Of a stretch of 64,000 nt of DNA, positions 1-16,034 are shown one piece after another (position 1 is the first letter of the stretch; every line of letters starts with the position of its first letter). This stretch comes from Tetragonia tetragonoides. Taxonomy: Eukaryota; Streptophyta; Magnoliopsida; Caryophyllales; Aizoaceae. The notes below the pieces were generated by a model. That model ran no database searches. It saw only the letters and a list, made by a program, of their open reading frames with translations, and was not told the DNA's origin. The stretch covers positions 4,253,501 to 4,317,500 of the forward strand of contig CM076142.1 in the NCBI GenBank assembly GCA_038025085.1, in the 5' to 3' direction. The position numbers and the translations under genes are program-made.

Positions 1-240
1 ACATTTTTTTGTCATATATTGCAAAAATACATTAGCAATTAACTTAGTTAATACCTTAATAAAATAAAACGAGCCCGTGCAAAACACAGAAATAAAACAT
101 AGTAATCCCGTTGACCTTTCTACACTCTACTTTCTCCAAATCTCGTTCTTTATAAATAGATGATTCCAACTAAACAGCTCATCAAACATTCTCAAGTCAC
201 ATCTCTTATTTTTCTCTCAATTAAAATCCCAAATAAAGCA
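1..240 (+). promoter_or_regulatory. Upstream region of the BURP gene with TATA box and a degenerate Helitron-like end
   Basis: A clear TATA box (TATAAATA, 151-158) lies 83-90 bases before the ATG at 241, so transcription probably starts near 180-190. Positions 70-102 resemble the 3' terminus of the Helitrons at 9941-15379: a GC-rich CCGTGC half-hairpin, then a run ending CATAG before T, where an intact end has CTAG before T. I read this as a decayed Helitron end just upstream of the promoter. The rest of the stretch shows nothing recognisable. Confidence 0.5.
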
Positions 241-2361
241 ATGAGAAAGCACCAAGAAGTGGAGTTCATCGGCTCTTTACTCTTCTTATTACTTTTATCC
301 TCTTATGTAAGGATCATCTTTTTTCAAATTATTCTTACAATTTCAAGTTTACCTCAATATATTGCAGACTTTGCAGTTTAAGTTAAGAAGTCCGTAGTTA
401 AGTTATATAGTTGTAGTTGTAATTTTCAGTTTAGCTGACTTAAGTAATAGTATAGTCATTTCAGTTATAGGGATCGGAATGCGCTAACGGCTAACCACAG
501 TACCTTTATTTTCGGAAGGTTAGGGATGACAATGAATCTGATTCGGAGCGGATTATACTAAATCCGAATCCGCTCCGAATACTAAACGAATTATAAAATC
601 ACCTTGGATCCAAATAACCTCCAATTAGGGAGGATCCAAATCCGAAACTATTCGGAGTCGATAACCTTCGAATCTGATCCAGATCCGATTCGTTTACTCA
701 ACTTATTTCCAATTTTTTTATTTAAATGTGAACGTATATAAGATATACTAAATAGCTAATTGCTAATTCAACAAAAATAAATATGGTAAATATATTAAGG
801 ATTTAAGATACAAACAAAGGTAAGCATATATACTTAATTCAAATATGTTAAGGATGTAGTGCTCTTTTTTTTTTGCTATTCGGACTCGGATTTTTTTTAT
901 TCGGGTTTTTTTGGCCTAAACGGATCGGGTTCGGACTTGATTGTCATCCCTACTAAAGGTTGATATCCAACCCAAATAAACTTCATACAAACTTATGTAG
1001 ACGGTCTTATCGTGTCTTTTGGTAAGACGAGGGTCACTTTTTAGTGAAATAAGGGTTACAACTCACAATAAGCGACCCTATATTTCTAAATAGACGTTAT
1101 GGAAGAATTTTTAAAAAGGATGCCTAATGTTTGGCGTGTTACTAGATAGATATATACACGTTTAAATGATAAATATATATTTGGATGAGTTTTAAATGGT
1201 TAAAGGTCAAGCAAAAAGAAATTCACATTGTTTTTCACATTAGTTATCCGTCTCATTGTGGGACAGTTTTACACTAGTTTTTGGGTTAGACTTTTTATGA
1301 TTTTCTTGTACTAATTTGTTTCCTTCCTTTTATCTCTCTGCTCGTTGTAGGTTGTTGCGGCAGTGTCGAGTGAGAATCTGTTTACGCCCAACGCATACGC
1401 GATCCGCTACTGGGACAAGCACATTGACAACAAGGTAGCCCAACCCAAGTTTCTCCTGAACAAGGCCTCTCCACTCTCAGTTTCCGAGTCAGCCCAGTTC
1501 TCTCAACTTGCTGCCCATAACTCACTCTCTAACCATCTCAACTCATTTTGCGAATCAGCCCATCTCTTCTGCTTCCCCGATAACTCCTCTGTAAGCCAAT
1601 CCAAAGCCATTCCTATTCGGGATTTCAAGGGTTATTCAGTTAGAGGCTATAATAATAATATGAAATTATCCAAGAAAAATGAGATCAAGGAAGGGATGTT
1701 TTTCAGAGAGGAAATGCTGAAGGAAGGAACCAAAATGCCTATGCCAGATATTCAAGATAATTTGCCTCCAAGGTCATTTTTGCCTAGGTCTATTTTGTCT
1801 AAAATACCCTTCACTTCTTCGCAAATTTCCGAAATCAAAAACATTTTTCATCCATCTAATAATATTAATGCCTCAATGGAAATGGAAAGTATCCTAAAAG
1901 ATGCATTGCATGAGTGCGAGCGAGCCCCTAGCAAAGGTGAGACCAAGAAATGTGTTGGATCCGTTGAGGATATGATCGATTTCGCGGTATCCATTTTGGG
2001 CCGGTCTACGGAGCCTCGTTTTACTCAGAATACAAACGGGTCCAACAAGAATATATTGATCGGTAAGGTTAAGAGTATCAATGAGGGGAAAGTGACTAAT
2101 TCAGTTTCTTGCCATCAGAGCTTGTATCCCTATTTGCTATACTATTGTCACTCCATTCCCAAGGTCCGAGTCTATGAATCGGATCTACTTGATCCGGATA
2201 CCAAAACCAAGATCAACCGCGGTGTTGCCATTTGTCACATCGATACAAAAATGTGGGATCCGACCCATGTGGCATTCCTCGCACTCGGGCCGGGTCCGGG
2301 TAAGATTGAAGTTTGCCATTGGATCTTTGAGAACGACTTGACTTGGACTATTGCTGAGTAA
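241..2361 (+). CDS. BURP-domain protein, short polygalacturonase-1 beta-subunit-like (PG1beta/AroGP type), two exons
   Basis: Exons 241-306 and 1351-2361 join in phase 0 (GT at 307, AG at 1349-1350) and give 358 residues. Exon 1 encodes a basic start and a leucine-rich core. With the first residues of exon 2 (VVAA) this makes a good secretory signal peptide of about 26 residues, which supports the splice. The mature N-terminus (ENLFTPNAYAIRYWDKHI, then LLNKASPLS and FC..AHLFCFPD) is that of PG1beta-like BURP proteins. The BURP domain runs from FF at 139-140 to the end, with the diagnostic CH-X10-CH-X27-CH-X25-CHW pattern (Cys 276, 288, 317, 344). Family members are apoplastic and linked to pectin or cell-wall metabolism and stress; the exact role here is inferred. 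PG1beta proteins usually have a long block of FxxY-type repeats and about 600 residues. Here only one short FKGYSVRGY stretch remains, so this is a compact member. Confidence 0.9.
521..952. mobile_element. hAT-like non-autonomous element inside the BURP intron
   Basis: The ends are inverted repeats: TAGGGATGACAAT at 521 and ATTGTCATCCCTA ending at 952. The flanking 8-mers CGGAAGGT (513-520) and CTAAAGGT (953-960) match at six of eight positions, as expected for a decayed hAT target duplication. The interior is dominated by CGGATTCGGATC-type short motifs typical of such plant elements. No coding capacity is seen. Confidence 0.7.
988..1096. repeat. Copy of the GTCTTA/GTGACC MITE-like family
   Basis: The segment holds GACGGTCTTAT, GAGGGTCACTTTTTAGTGA, AATAAGGGTTAC and GCGACCCTATATTTCTAAATAG. 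The same blocks, in the opposite order and complemented, occur at 30570-30733 and 50258-50875, and partly near 36640-36760 and 53870-54130. It is short, non-coding and dispersed, so MITE-like. Its superfamily is not assigned. Confidence 0.5.
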
Positions 2362-3530
2362 AATATAGAAACATATGTTGTCTTGGCTCCTCTTTCAATT
2401 TCAAGCCTTCTAGTTCTAGGTGAGTACTATGTATGATGTTGTAATGTAATGTTGTTAGTTGTTGGTTCCTATTTTCTCATTTTTTCTGTTTAAGGTTGGT
2501 GTGTTCTAGGCCTATCTATAAATAAAAATGTATGTGTGTGTATTGTATAATACTCTAAGGTATCTCTTTTGTAAGTGTGTAGTTTATGGAACCGTAGTTT
2601 ATTGTACTAAGGTATCTCTTTTGTAAGAGTGTGTAGTTTATGGAACCGTAGTTTATTGTACTAAGGTATCTCTTTTGTAAGAGTGTGTAGTTTATGGAAC
2701 CGTAGTTTATTCTACTGTATCTCTTACTTTCCTACGCCGCGACTTGAAAGTTCAACAATTATCAAGTCAATGAAAATATGAAATGGACCCTTGTAAATAA
2801 TACTTCCACGAAAAAAAAGTGATAGGATAGCCGCCATTTGATGCCCATAGCCGTGTTTCAAGTTTTCACCAAGTTAAGGTCACACCAAAAAGAACAGAAT
2901 TTATGGTCAACTCTGATCTTCAATACTCCTATTTCATTCGATTAATCTTTCTAACAATAAGGGATAAGTTTTTACATGAATGAAACTGAGCCAAAATATA
3001 AATAAGTTGAACATAACAAAATCTAAGCCACCAAAAATTTATAGTTAGCTATATCTACACTTCCAAGGAACACCATTGAACTACAATAAAGAGTCATATG
3101 TAAATGAGAAAGTATATCAATGAACGAGCCAATATGGAATAGTTAGATAAATGAAAAATTACCCATCCTTGTCCATCAGCCCGAGCCCGCAAATGATCGA
3201 ATCATTTTTATTAATTTCAATGTTTATCAAGTCTTTAAAAATTGAGATTAGCAGTTCAGTTTCGAAGTCCAAAACTAATGGCATAAAATGAACTTATCAA
3301 GTTGGAAAGAACCAGGCTAATTGCTTCATTTTTTATCTCATATCCTCATTTGAGCTCAAAGTAATTGCAACCCAAATATCTCAACCGAATGCTACATAGT
3401 TTGATTCAATATAGTATACTGTACCATTTAGGTCAATGTACAAGTCAACTACATTGACATGATCTTGTGAATTAAAAAGAATATAATCAATTATTTATCA
3501 AATTAAATCATACTAATCAAGTTACACACT
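2362..3530. other. BURP 3' region and convergent spacer to CAF1, with a 54-bp tandem repeat
   Basis: An AATAAA at 2521-2526 could serve as the BURP polyadenylation signal. At 2555-2714 a unit of 52-54 bases beginning CTAAGGTATCTCTTTTGTAA is repeated three times (starts 2555, 2607, 2661) with very few differences, so it is a recent expansion. Between about 2760 and 3530 I see no gene or recognisable repeat. Confidence 0.6.
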
Positions 3531-4364
3531 CTAGTATACCTCTAATCCATAGAGCACCCCAGCATGCTTCTCTTGAGCATTATCTACAAAATAAACCTCT
3601 ACAATCTTCTGAAACGCTTGCCACGTCAGCAAACTATCTGAACCGGCTTGATGGCACTTCCCAACAGCCCGGTCCACATCTAAAGTCTTAGCAACCCGGT
3701 CCAAACCGCCATACAAGCTCTTACAAAACCTCATCATATACTTTATATCATAAACCCGGTTCCCAAAAAACACTTTTACAACCTCCATAAACTCATCTAG
3801 ACCTTTAGGCAACTTTCGGCGCGTGAGAATCTTAATCAAGTACCCAAAATCATACGCGCTATGAAACGTCACCCAACTCACTGAGTCATTACAAACCAAC
3901 CCAGATGACATCATCAACTCGGCAAATTTCTCTGAGTCAATCCCGTCAACTCGGTTCTTGTCAAAGTTGATACCATGTACCCTCAGTAACTCGATCGAGT
4001 CAGGCGCGTGGAGGTCACGTGCCACATCAAAATCTGAAAAATTAAACTCCCAGATGAACCGGTTACCGGTTCCCAAATCAGGAAGATTACCGTTACAATC
4101 TGTTAAAGTGAGCCCCACTTGGATGATGTTCAATGCATCAACGTTGGATTTGAGAAAACGGTAAAGATCTGACGGTTGACGATAGCTGACGTTGTGAGGC
4201 TTGTGGGATCTGTAGATAACACCGGGAAATTCGGTATCCATTGAGATAATTGGATAATCATCGATTAGATTTTTGATTAAGTCAAATTCAGCCATTAAAT
4301 TTGATGCCCATACTTCTCTAATCACAATTGGCTTTGACTTGCGTTTTGTCTGTTCATTAACCAT
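3531..4364 (-). CDS. CAF1: CCR4-associated factor 1 (CAF1/POP2) deadenylase, DEDDh ribonuclease
   Basis: This is a single-exon gene of 277 residues, the usual length for plant CAF1 proteins. It encodes a poly(A)-specific 3'-5' exoribonuclease of the CCR4-NOT complex, which shortens mRNA tails in the cytoplasm. All DEDDh catalytic positions are visible: D43 and E45 in MDTEFPG, D172 in [10 protein letters not shown], and D243 with H238 in [11 protein letters not shown]. The opening block ([10 protein letters not shown]...F..I) is also characteristic. The ATG at 4364 is in good context (GCCATGG) and no better upstream start is in frame. It converges with the BURP gene. Its leader, at 4365-4820, carries a 113-bp tandem duplication and a CT-rich tract. 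Plant genomes carry many intronless CAF1 paralogues, often stress-inducible, so the exact orthologue is not assigned. Confidence 0.95.
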   Translation of the reverse strand: MVNEQTKRKSKPIVIREVWASNLMAEFDLIKNLIDDYPIISMDTEFPGVIYRSHKPHNVSYRQPSDLYRFLKSNVDALNIIQVGLTLTDCNGNLPDLGTGNRFIWEFNFSDFDVARDLHAPDSIELLRVHGINFDKNRVDGIDSEKFAELMMSSGLVCNDSVSWVTFHSAYDFGYLIKILTRRKLPKGLDEFMEVVKVFFGNRVYDIKYMMRFCKSLYGGLDRVAKTLDVDRAVGKCHQAGSDSLLTWQAFQKIVEVYFVDNAQEKHAGVLYGLEVY

Positions 4365-4370
4365 GGCTTC

Positions 4371-4596
4371 AGCTTGGTAATTTTCACAAATTTAGCTCGA
4401 TTGCTGATCTGGGTTATAGTTGCATAGACAAAAAGATCGAATTTTTGACCTGGGTCTTGCACTTTGAGCTCGAATTTAGGTTCAACTTGGTAATTTTGAC
4501 CAATTTAGCTCGATTTCTGATCTGGGTATGGCTAGAAAGAGAAAAAGATTGAAACTTTAATCTGGGATTTTCACTTTGAGCTCGAATTTTGATCTG
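4371..4596. repeat. 113-bp tandem duplication in the CAF1 5' leader/promoter
   Basis: Two adjacent copies start at about 4371 and 4484. Both contain TTGGTAATTTT, CAATTTAGCTCGATT, CTGATCTGGGT and CACTTTGAGCTCGAATTT in the same order. They lie immediately upstream of the CAF1 ATG and are followed by a (GA)n tract at 4615-4636, which is CT-rich on the coding strand. The CT-rich tract suggests an initiation or leader region. Confidence 0.75.
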
Positions 4597-4882
4597 CGTT
4601 TCAGCTAGAATGAGAAGAGAGAGAGAGAGAGAGAAAAAAAAATTGAGATGATTGAAAAGAAGAGGGGAGTAACTTTTTTATATGAAGTGGAAGGTGAGAG
4701 GCAGCTTTGTTGCTTCTGAGAAAGGGAGAAGAATAATTGGGAAAGAGAGAGAGAGGTGCAGTGTAAGAAGCGAGGGCGCGACTTGTAGTGTCTAAATTCA
4801 ACGCGCTTGTTTTTTTGACCAATAAAATTAATTAATTTTATTATAGCAAGTTAAAAAAAGTAACTGAAATTGGAAAAAGATC

Positions 4883-5110
4883 GGGCCCGTTCGGGGTGGT
4901 TGTGAGTTGCAAGTTTCTAGTTTTCAAAATTTTTTATCTACTTATAGAAATTATGTTTGGAGCTGAAATTTTTTCCCATTATAGTTGTCTACTCTATTTT
5001 TGAAACTGACAACTGAAAACTGGAAACCAAAAATTGTGGTTTCCAAAATCTGGTTTTTGGTTTTCAAAAAAACTGAAAACTGAAAACTGAAAATCACCCC
5101 AAACAGGCCC
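4883..5110. mobile_element. Short terminal-inverted-repeat element (GGGCCYGTTYGGGGTG ends)
   Basis: The left end GGGCCCGTTCGGGGTGGTT and the complement of the right end, GGGCCTGTTTGGGGTGATT, match closely. The adjoining interior (CTAGTTTTCAAAA against CAGTTTTC repeats) extends the inverted repeat. Such GGGCCTGTTTGG ends are common in plant PIF/Harbinger-type MITEs. The flanks AAGATC and AAGGTC are similar but not a clean 3-bp duplication, so the superfamily is uncertain. Confidence 0.6.
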
Positions 5111-6593
5111 AAGGTCAAGTTTCTGGTTTTAGAACTTAACTTTAATATCCTACTTTTTAATGATAATGTTAATTGAGGAAGCATTAATCTTGTCGTTGGT
5201 GCACGTTTTCTGTTAAGATTTTCCATATTTTATTGGATTTTTTTTATTTTTTTTGGTTTTCATATCATATAAGGATATTATAGATTATTTATACATGAAT
5301 GGTGGGGTTGGTCATTTGTCAATCAAGTGGGGAATATTTTTGTTTGATATTGGATTGAATGATTGTCTTGATTCAAAGCAAGCTCGTTTCCTAATGTAAA
5401 TCCCACTTGAATGATTGTTGTGTTTGAGGGTGAGATTTCACCACTTGGGTGTTTGGCGCAACTTTTGCAAAAGTTTATCTGCTTATGGATAGTTACAAAA
5501 CTACAAGTTTGAGGACTGGCTTGATGCTATGGTCCCTCACTACATGATAGGCTTGATGACCTACCTAATAGAAGTATATATCTTCTTGAAGCATGTTCGC
5601 ATATATATTGGCATAGGTGGATCTCAAATGATATTGACATCCAATGACCGAGCTCTGTTTTTTGGTTCCTCACTACATGAATTTGCTAGAAGGATCTGGA
5701 TTGTATGATACACTCTTAATTTGAGTTTGGTTATACTCTTAACAACCAACAGTTCCCTGGAAGATTGTAGGCAAATATAGACATATAGTAGATTATCCTA
5801 TTATAATGAGGATGCATATTAGATGTTTACACACAAGAAAAAAAAAAGAGTAAATTCTACAAAAGCTCAACTGAATTCTTCATATATGATGCTCATATGT
5901 TGTACATCATATACCCATGTTATTATCTTTGTTTCATTCAATTTGAAACGATTACAGTGTGCTTCTTATCACTAATTCACGTTTATGCACACTTTTATTT
6001 TAACTAGTGTACATGTCTGTGTGATACACGAAATATTAGTTTTTTTTGGTTTTTTTTATTAATTTAATATTTTTTGATAGGTTGTCTCACTTCTAACTTT
6101 ATTGTGATAATTATCTTCTTTTTTTTCTTTTTTAGTGCTAATTTTGTGATTAACTGGTAAACAAAATTAAAACAACACCAGCGCGGAATTTGGAGAGGTA
6201 TATCAGCCCTCTGACTCGTAATTTGCTTAGGGAAAACTTTTAAGTGCTGGGGGAGTGATGCCCTCAAGTCATGATAATAGTCATTCACGAGTCGTGTATT
6301 AGTTTATGACCAAAAAAAAAAAAGAATTAGATTCATTGGCTTGTGTGGTGCCTCTATAAAAGTTAAAGGTACCTACCCCTAAATGACATTGTTTGTTGCA
6401 TAATAGTTCTACTTATTATGTGTAGTCATACTGTAAACTTTGATCTATGTTTAACCAAATACTTAGGAAACGTTGATTAGCCTTTTATTAACAAAACTTG
6501 AGAATACTCTGTTATAAAGTTCTTCTATAAAAGATTATCATAGTAGACAATTGATCGAAATGAGCTAAATACATCAAAAATTGAAACAAAATA
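5111..6593. other. Spacer without recognisable gene
   Basis: AT-rich sequence with short homopolymer runs. Both strands show only short, compositionally biased open frames and no protein motif. I see no RNA gene or clear transposon boundary. Confidence 0.5.
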
Positions 6594-9320
6594 TGGGTGG
6601 CCTATGTCCCAGCGCCCAACAAGCGTCATGTCACATGTCCCATGGGTGCAATTGGAGTATGGGGACCCGAATGGCCATCCCAAGGCACCGGAGGCCCTCT
6701 AGGGTGACGATAGACCTCCAGATAAGTTTCGGCAAAAAAAAAAATCAGGCACCGGGAAGCCAAAAATCAAAGGCTAATACGCGTTATTTGGGCTTCCGGG
6801 AGGCCCTGGGAACGAAGGCGAATATTTTCACACTACATTGCACGGGACACTCTTAGGGAACATAAGAGGCCCGTGTCCGTTATCGGGTCCCTCAAAGGTT
6901 TGTAAGGGCTTTTTTTTATGAATGTGAGGGCCGGAACGTGGAATGCATTAGCGATATAGAAGTTCGGGGATCCGGATGACCCTCTTAGAAGCACCGAGAG
7001 TCCTCTAGGGTCATGATAGACCCCCCGAATAAGTTTGGGCAAAGTTGAATACCCGTGGCCTTGGAAGCCAAAAACGAAGGCTCCGGAACATGCCTAGGTG
7101 ATATGGAAGGCCCTCGGGGTCGCGTATTCGGTCTTTGATAGGCTTGAAGGGCGTTTTACAGGACACTCGTGTAAGAGATGGAACACCAAAGACATGGGTG
7201 ATACCGAAGTTCGGGGATTCGGATGTCCCTTACGGGGCACCGAGGGTCCTCTAGGGTCATGACAGACATCGTGGAGAATCTTGCTCAAAAATGACACCTG
7301 GCAGTCTGGCACCGATCAAGCCGAAAACGAAGGCTTATAATCCATGTTTTTTGGGTTTTTAGGAAGCCAAGGAACGAAGGTGGATATTTTTGCACCACAT
7401 TGCACAGAACACCCCTAGGGGATATGGGAGGCCCTCGGGGTCGCTTATCCAATCTCTGATATGCTTGGAAGGGCGTTTTACGGGACACTGGTACGTGTAA
7501 AAGCTAGAACACCAATGGCATGAGAGATATCGAAGTTCGGGGATTCAGATGTCCCTCACGGAACAACTAGGGTACTCTAGGGTCATGATAGACCACTTAA
7601 AGAAGTTTGGGCAAAAATGACACCCAGGTCCCGGGAAGTCGAAAACGAAGGCCATAATCTATGTTTTTGGGCTTCCGGGAGGCCCCGGAAAGAAGGTGGA
7701 TATTTTCGCACCATATTCCAGGGAACACCTATAGAAGACATGGGAGGCCTTCGGGGTAGCTTATCCGGTCCTTGATAGGCTTGGAAGTGCGTTTTACGGG
7801 ACACTGTTGTAAGAGCCAAAACACCAAAGGCATGGGTGATACCAAAGTTCGAGGATCCGGATGTCCCTCCCGGACCACCATGGGTACTTTAGGGTCATGA
7901 TAGACCTCCCGGATAATTTTGTGGAAAAATGACACCTGGGCCTTGGGTAGCCGAAACGAAGGCTATAATCCACGTTTTTTGGGCTTTCGGACGGCCTCGA
8001 AACGAAGGTGGATATATTCACTCCATATTACATGAAACACTCCTATCGGACATGGGAGGCCCACGGGGTCGCTTATCCAGTCCCTGATAGGCTTGGAAGG
8101 GCGTTTTACGGGACACTGGTGTAAGAGTCGGAACACCTAAGGCATGAGAGATATAAAGGTTCAAGGATTCAGTGTCCCTCTCGGGGCACCGAGGGTCCTC
8201 TAGGGTCATGATATACCCCCCAGAGAAGTTTGGGTAAAAATGACACCCGGGGCCTAGGAAGCCGAAAACGAAGGCTATAACCTATGTGTTTTGGGCTTCC
8301 GGGAGGCCCCGGAAAGAAGGTGGATATTTTCGCACCACATTCCTAAGAACACCCATAGAGGACATGGGAGACCCTCGGGGTTGCTTATCCGGTCTTTGAT
8401 AGGCTTGGAAGGGCGTTTTACGGGACACTGGTGTAAGAGCAAAAACATCAAAGGCATGGGTGATATCGAAGTTCGGGATCCGGATGTCCCTCATGGGCCA
8501 CCACTGGCATTTTAGGGTCATGATAGACCCCCCGGATAATCTTGGGCAAAGTGACACCCGGGCCCCGGGTAGCCGAAAACGTAGGCTATAATCCATGTTT
8601 TTTGGGTTTTCGGGCAACCTCACAATGAAGGTGGATATTTTCACACCACATCGCATGGAACACTTCTAGGGGACATGGGAGGCCCACGGGGTCTCTTATG
8701 CGGTCCCTGATAGGCTTGGAAGGACGTTTTACAGAACAGTGGTGTAAGAGTCGGAACACCTAAGGCATGATGGATATCAAGGTTCGGGTATCCAATGTCC
8801 CTCCCGGGGCACCGAGGGTCCTCTAGGGTCATGATAGACCCCCCGGATAAGTTTAGGTAAAATTGACACCCGGAGTCCCCGGAAACCGAAAACGAAGTAT
8901 ATAATCTATGTTTTTTGGGCTTTCGGGAGGCCCCGGAAAGAAGGTAGATATTTTCGCACCACATCCCAAGGAACACCCATAGAGGACATAGGAGGTCCTT
9001 GGTGTCGCTTATCCGGTCCTTGATAAGCTTGGAAAGGCGTTTTACGGGACACTGGTGTAAGAGCCAAAACACCAAAGGCATTGGTGATATCGAAGTTCGG
9101 GGATCCGGATGTCCCTCCGGGGCACCACGGGTCCACGGGTACTCTAGGGAGTAGGGTCATGATAGACCCCCCAGATAATTTTTGGCAAAAATGACACCTG
9201 AGCCCTGAGAAGTCGAAAACAAAGGCTATAATCCACGTTTTTTGAGCTCTTAGAAAGCCCCAAAACAGAAGTGGATATTTTCAGATCATCTCACATGAAC
9301 ACCGCTAAGGGATAAATTTA
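6594..9320. repeat. Degenerate tandem satellite array, ~312-bp monomer, about nine copies
   Basis: The marker GGGTCATGATAGACC and its variants recur near 6702, 7012, 7254, 7580, 7893, 8204, 8514, 8827 and 9155. The spacings are about 310, 242, 326, 313, 311, 310, 313 and 328, so the unit is ~312 bp with one shortened copy. Other blocks recur once per unit in fixed order: CGTTTTACGGGACACTGGTG, GGTGGATATTTTCGCACC, TTTTGGGCTTCCGGGAGGCC and CGAAGTTCGGGGATCCGGATG. The array is clearly GC-richer than its surroundings. Neighbouring monomers differ at many positions and carry indels, so it is old or poorly homogenised. Open frames on either strand are by-products of the repetition. I do not recognise the family. 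Confidence 0.9.
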
Positions 9321-9446
9321 GACTCTTTTTTTGGTTCATATTGGGCATGAAAAGATATAGCATCTTCTTCAAGGTCGGCTATATTATATATGTCTCATTT
9401 GCAACATACAAAGAAACTATTCATACTACTGACGTCACGTGAAAAA

Positions 9447-9678
9447 GAAAAAAAAATCAAGGAGATGTGGTTGAGTGATAGGGATTCATCCATCCTTAAT
9501 CAAGGTCGAGGGTTCGAATTTCGCCTTGGGTATGGAGCAGCTTTAAATTCCTTGGCCAGTTGTCTCATCCTTTAAGGTGCCTACAAGCCAGCGCGGGAGA
9601 TAGTCACTATAGTCGACGGTGGATACCCTTGGTCGTGAACCATAAAAAAAAAACAAAAAAAAAAAAGAAAAGAAAAAT
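9447..9678 (+). mobile_element. tRNA-derived SINE with target-site duplication
   Basis: A tRNA-like head (GTGGTTGAGTGATAGGGATTC, then box B GGTTCGAATTTCGCC at about 9511) is followed by a tRNA-unrelated body and an A-rich tail near 9640-9677. It is flanked by GTCACGTGAAAAA at 9434-9446 and again at 9679-9691, a perfect 13-bp duplication. The body (TAGTCACTATAGTCGACGGTGGATACCC) matches, in complement, those of the SINEs at 45015-45210 and 49965-50163. Confidence 0.85.
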
Positions 9679-9938
9679 GTCACGTGAAAAATGGGTTGCT
9701 AGCTAGCATACTAGTTTAGTGGTATACTCCCTAGTCGCTGTCCATCTTTCTGGCGGCCCAAGTGATCAACTATTTGCGCGCGCAGTCAATGTTAAAGTTG
9801 GCTAACCACAAGTCGCAGTCAACATACTAGAGAAGAGACTCATTGACTGCCCATTATAGGAGTACTTTCCTACTTGACCAATTCACACGGGACTCTTTCC
9901 ATTTAACTCCCTCGGTCCTTTTCCATATCTAATCATAT

Positions 9939-9940
<2 letters not shown>

Positions 9941-9979
<39 letters not shown>

Positions 9980-10591
9980 TGGATATGCACAATTACTTGA
10001 TCGACACATGTACATCCATATAAGCAAGGCATTCCACATTGATTGACACATCATCATAAATAAAATGCATGAATCTACACTAATGCATGAATCTACATTA
10101 ATGTTAAATACATTACTTTAAATTTATAATGATACATGCATATAATAATCAAAAAATATATATTTTGTTATTAATGTCATCTTTTTTTCTTTTTTTTTTG
10201 TACGGATGCATGCATGTTTTAACACTATTCAAGCCAAAGTGTACATCGTTACTATTTCAATTTTTGCGTTATTTGTTCTACGGGTATTATATATTGTAGA
10301 AATGATATGTGTATTAGCTTTCAAGGACGGGTATACATAATTGCTAACTAATTAAACATAATTTCATTGCTTTCATTTCCTAGGTATTTTTTTTAGACTG
10401 GATATTGGAGTAAAGTGCAGCAAAACGTAGACGTTTGGCCAAACCATGATTAACTATATGAGATATTTAAAAATTTAGTATTCTACCTTACAATTGATGC
10501 AATGATGTAGGTTTGTACCATGCATATTAAGAAAAAGGTTTATAAAAAAGGATTTTGTACCCAACCGTGCGTCGCACGGGAATGTAACTAG
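9941..10591 (+). mobile_element. Non-autonomous Helitron A
   Basis: It starts with TC after A (9940/9941) and an (AT)n tract, then AAAAGTGGATATGCAC. It ends with a perfect six-pair hairpin, CCGTGC-GTC-GCACGG (from 10564), followed by CTAG at 10588-10591 and then T. This is the A^T insertion, TC start and CTRR end of plant Helitrons. The 5' part matches the complete Helitron at 37416-37757. There is no coding capacity. Confidence 0.8.
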
Positions 10592-15379
<4,788 letters not shown>

Positions 15380-16034
15380 TTCTACATAATTTTAGAGATT
15401 TTCTGCGTTGCTAACTTCCCCTTCAAGTTAACGAGCAAAAAAAAAAACCTTCCCCTTCAAGTCCCGGTGTCAATGTCATTGATCTTTCTGGTGACAATAA
15501 CACGGCAGTAACTTCACCGGTCTCGTTGAACATAGCTTTAAGGAAAGCAACCTAAAATCACGATTCTGAAACGAACATCTAGCTTTACATTAATACTATT
15601 CAAACCGTTGGAACTTAGATCCATGGTAGCAAACTCTGTATTGTGTTTGAGTTTCAGTTTCATGACACCATGAAAACTGCGACTGTGTAGGCCTTGCTCA
15701 ATAGCAGACTGATCCAATAATAATCTAGTGGTCTCATGTGAAACCGGACGACTTGGGAACAAGAAACTATTATAGATTGCAGGCACAATTGCTCAGTCAT
15801 CAAGGGTTCCACATCCAAGTATCAAAGTTAAAGCCATCTTACAAATGAAGACAAGAAAGAATCCGATGCTACAAAGCAATAAGCAGCCGGTCTCGGATCT
15901 ATTTTTCTTCCAGGGTTTTCATTTCAAGACTAGACATCATTAAACTATGTACGGAATTATAAGGCCTTTTTAAGCTGTCTTTTTAAGCCATCCCAACTTG
16001 GAAAGATGTGGATGTGCTGAAGCAATCGTCTGGG
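15380..16034. other. Spacer and probable 3'UTR of UEV1
   Basis: This non-coding sequence follows the stop of the UEV1 gene on the minus strand. The part next to 16035 probably forms its 3' UTR. No protein motif or repeat boundary is evident. A short C/T-rich stretch at 15415-15465 has CCCCTTCAAGT twice. Confidence 0.45.

Noticed and set aside
4951..5226. Minus-strand frame of 91 codons
   Set aside because: It lies mostly inside the short TIR element and consists of repeats of one phrase from the CAGTTTTC units.
6833..9160. Several minus-strand open frames of 60-146 codons over the satellite array
   Set aside because: They share the same residues because the DNA is tandemly repeated. Monomer lengths vary (310-328) and shift the frame. 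No family motif or consistent start is present.
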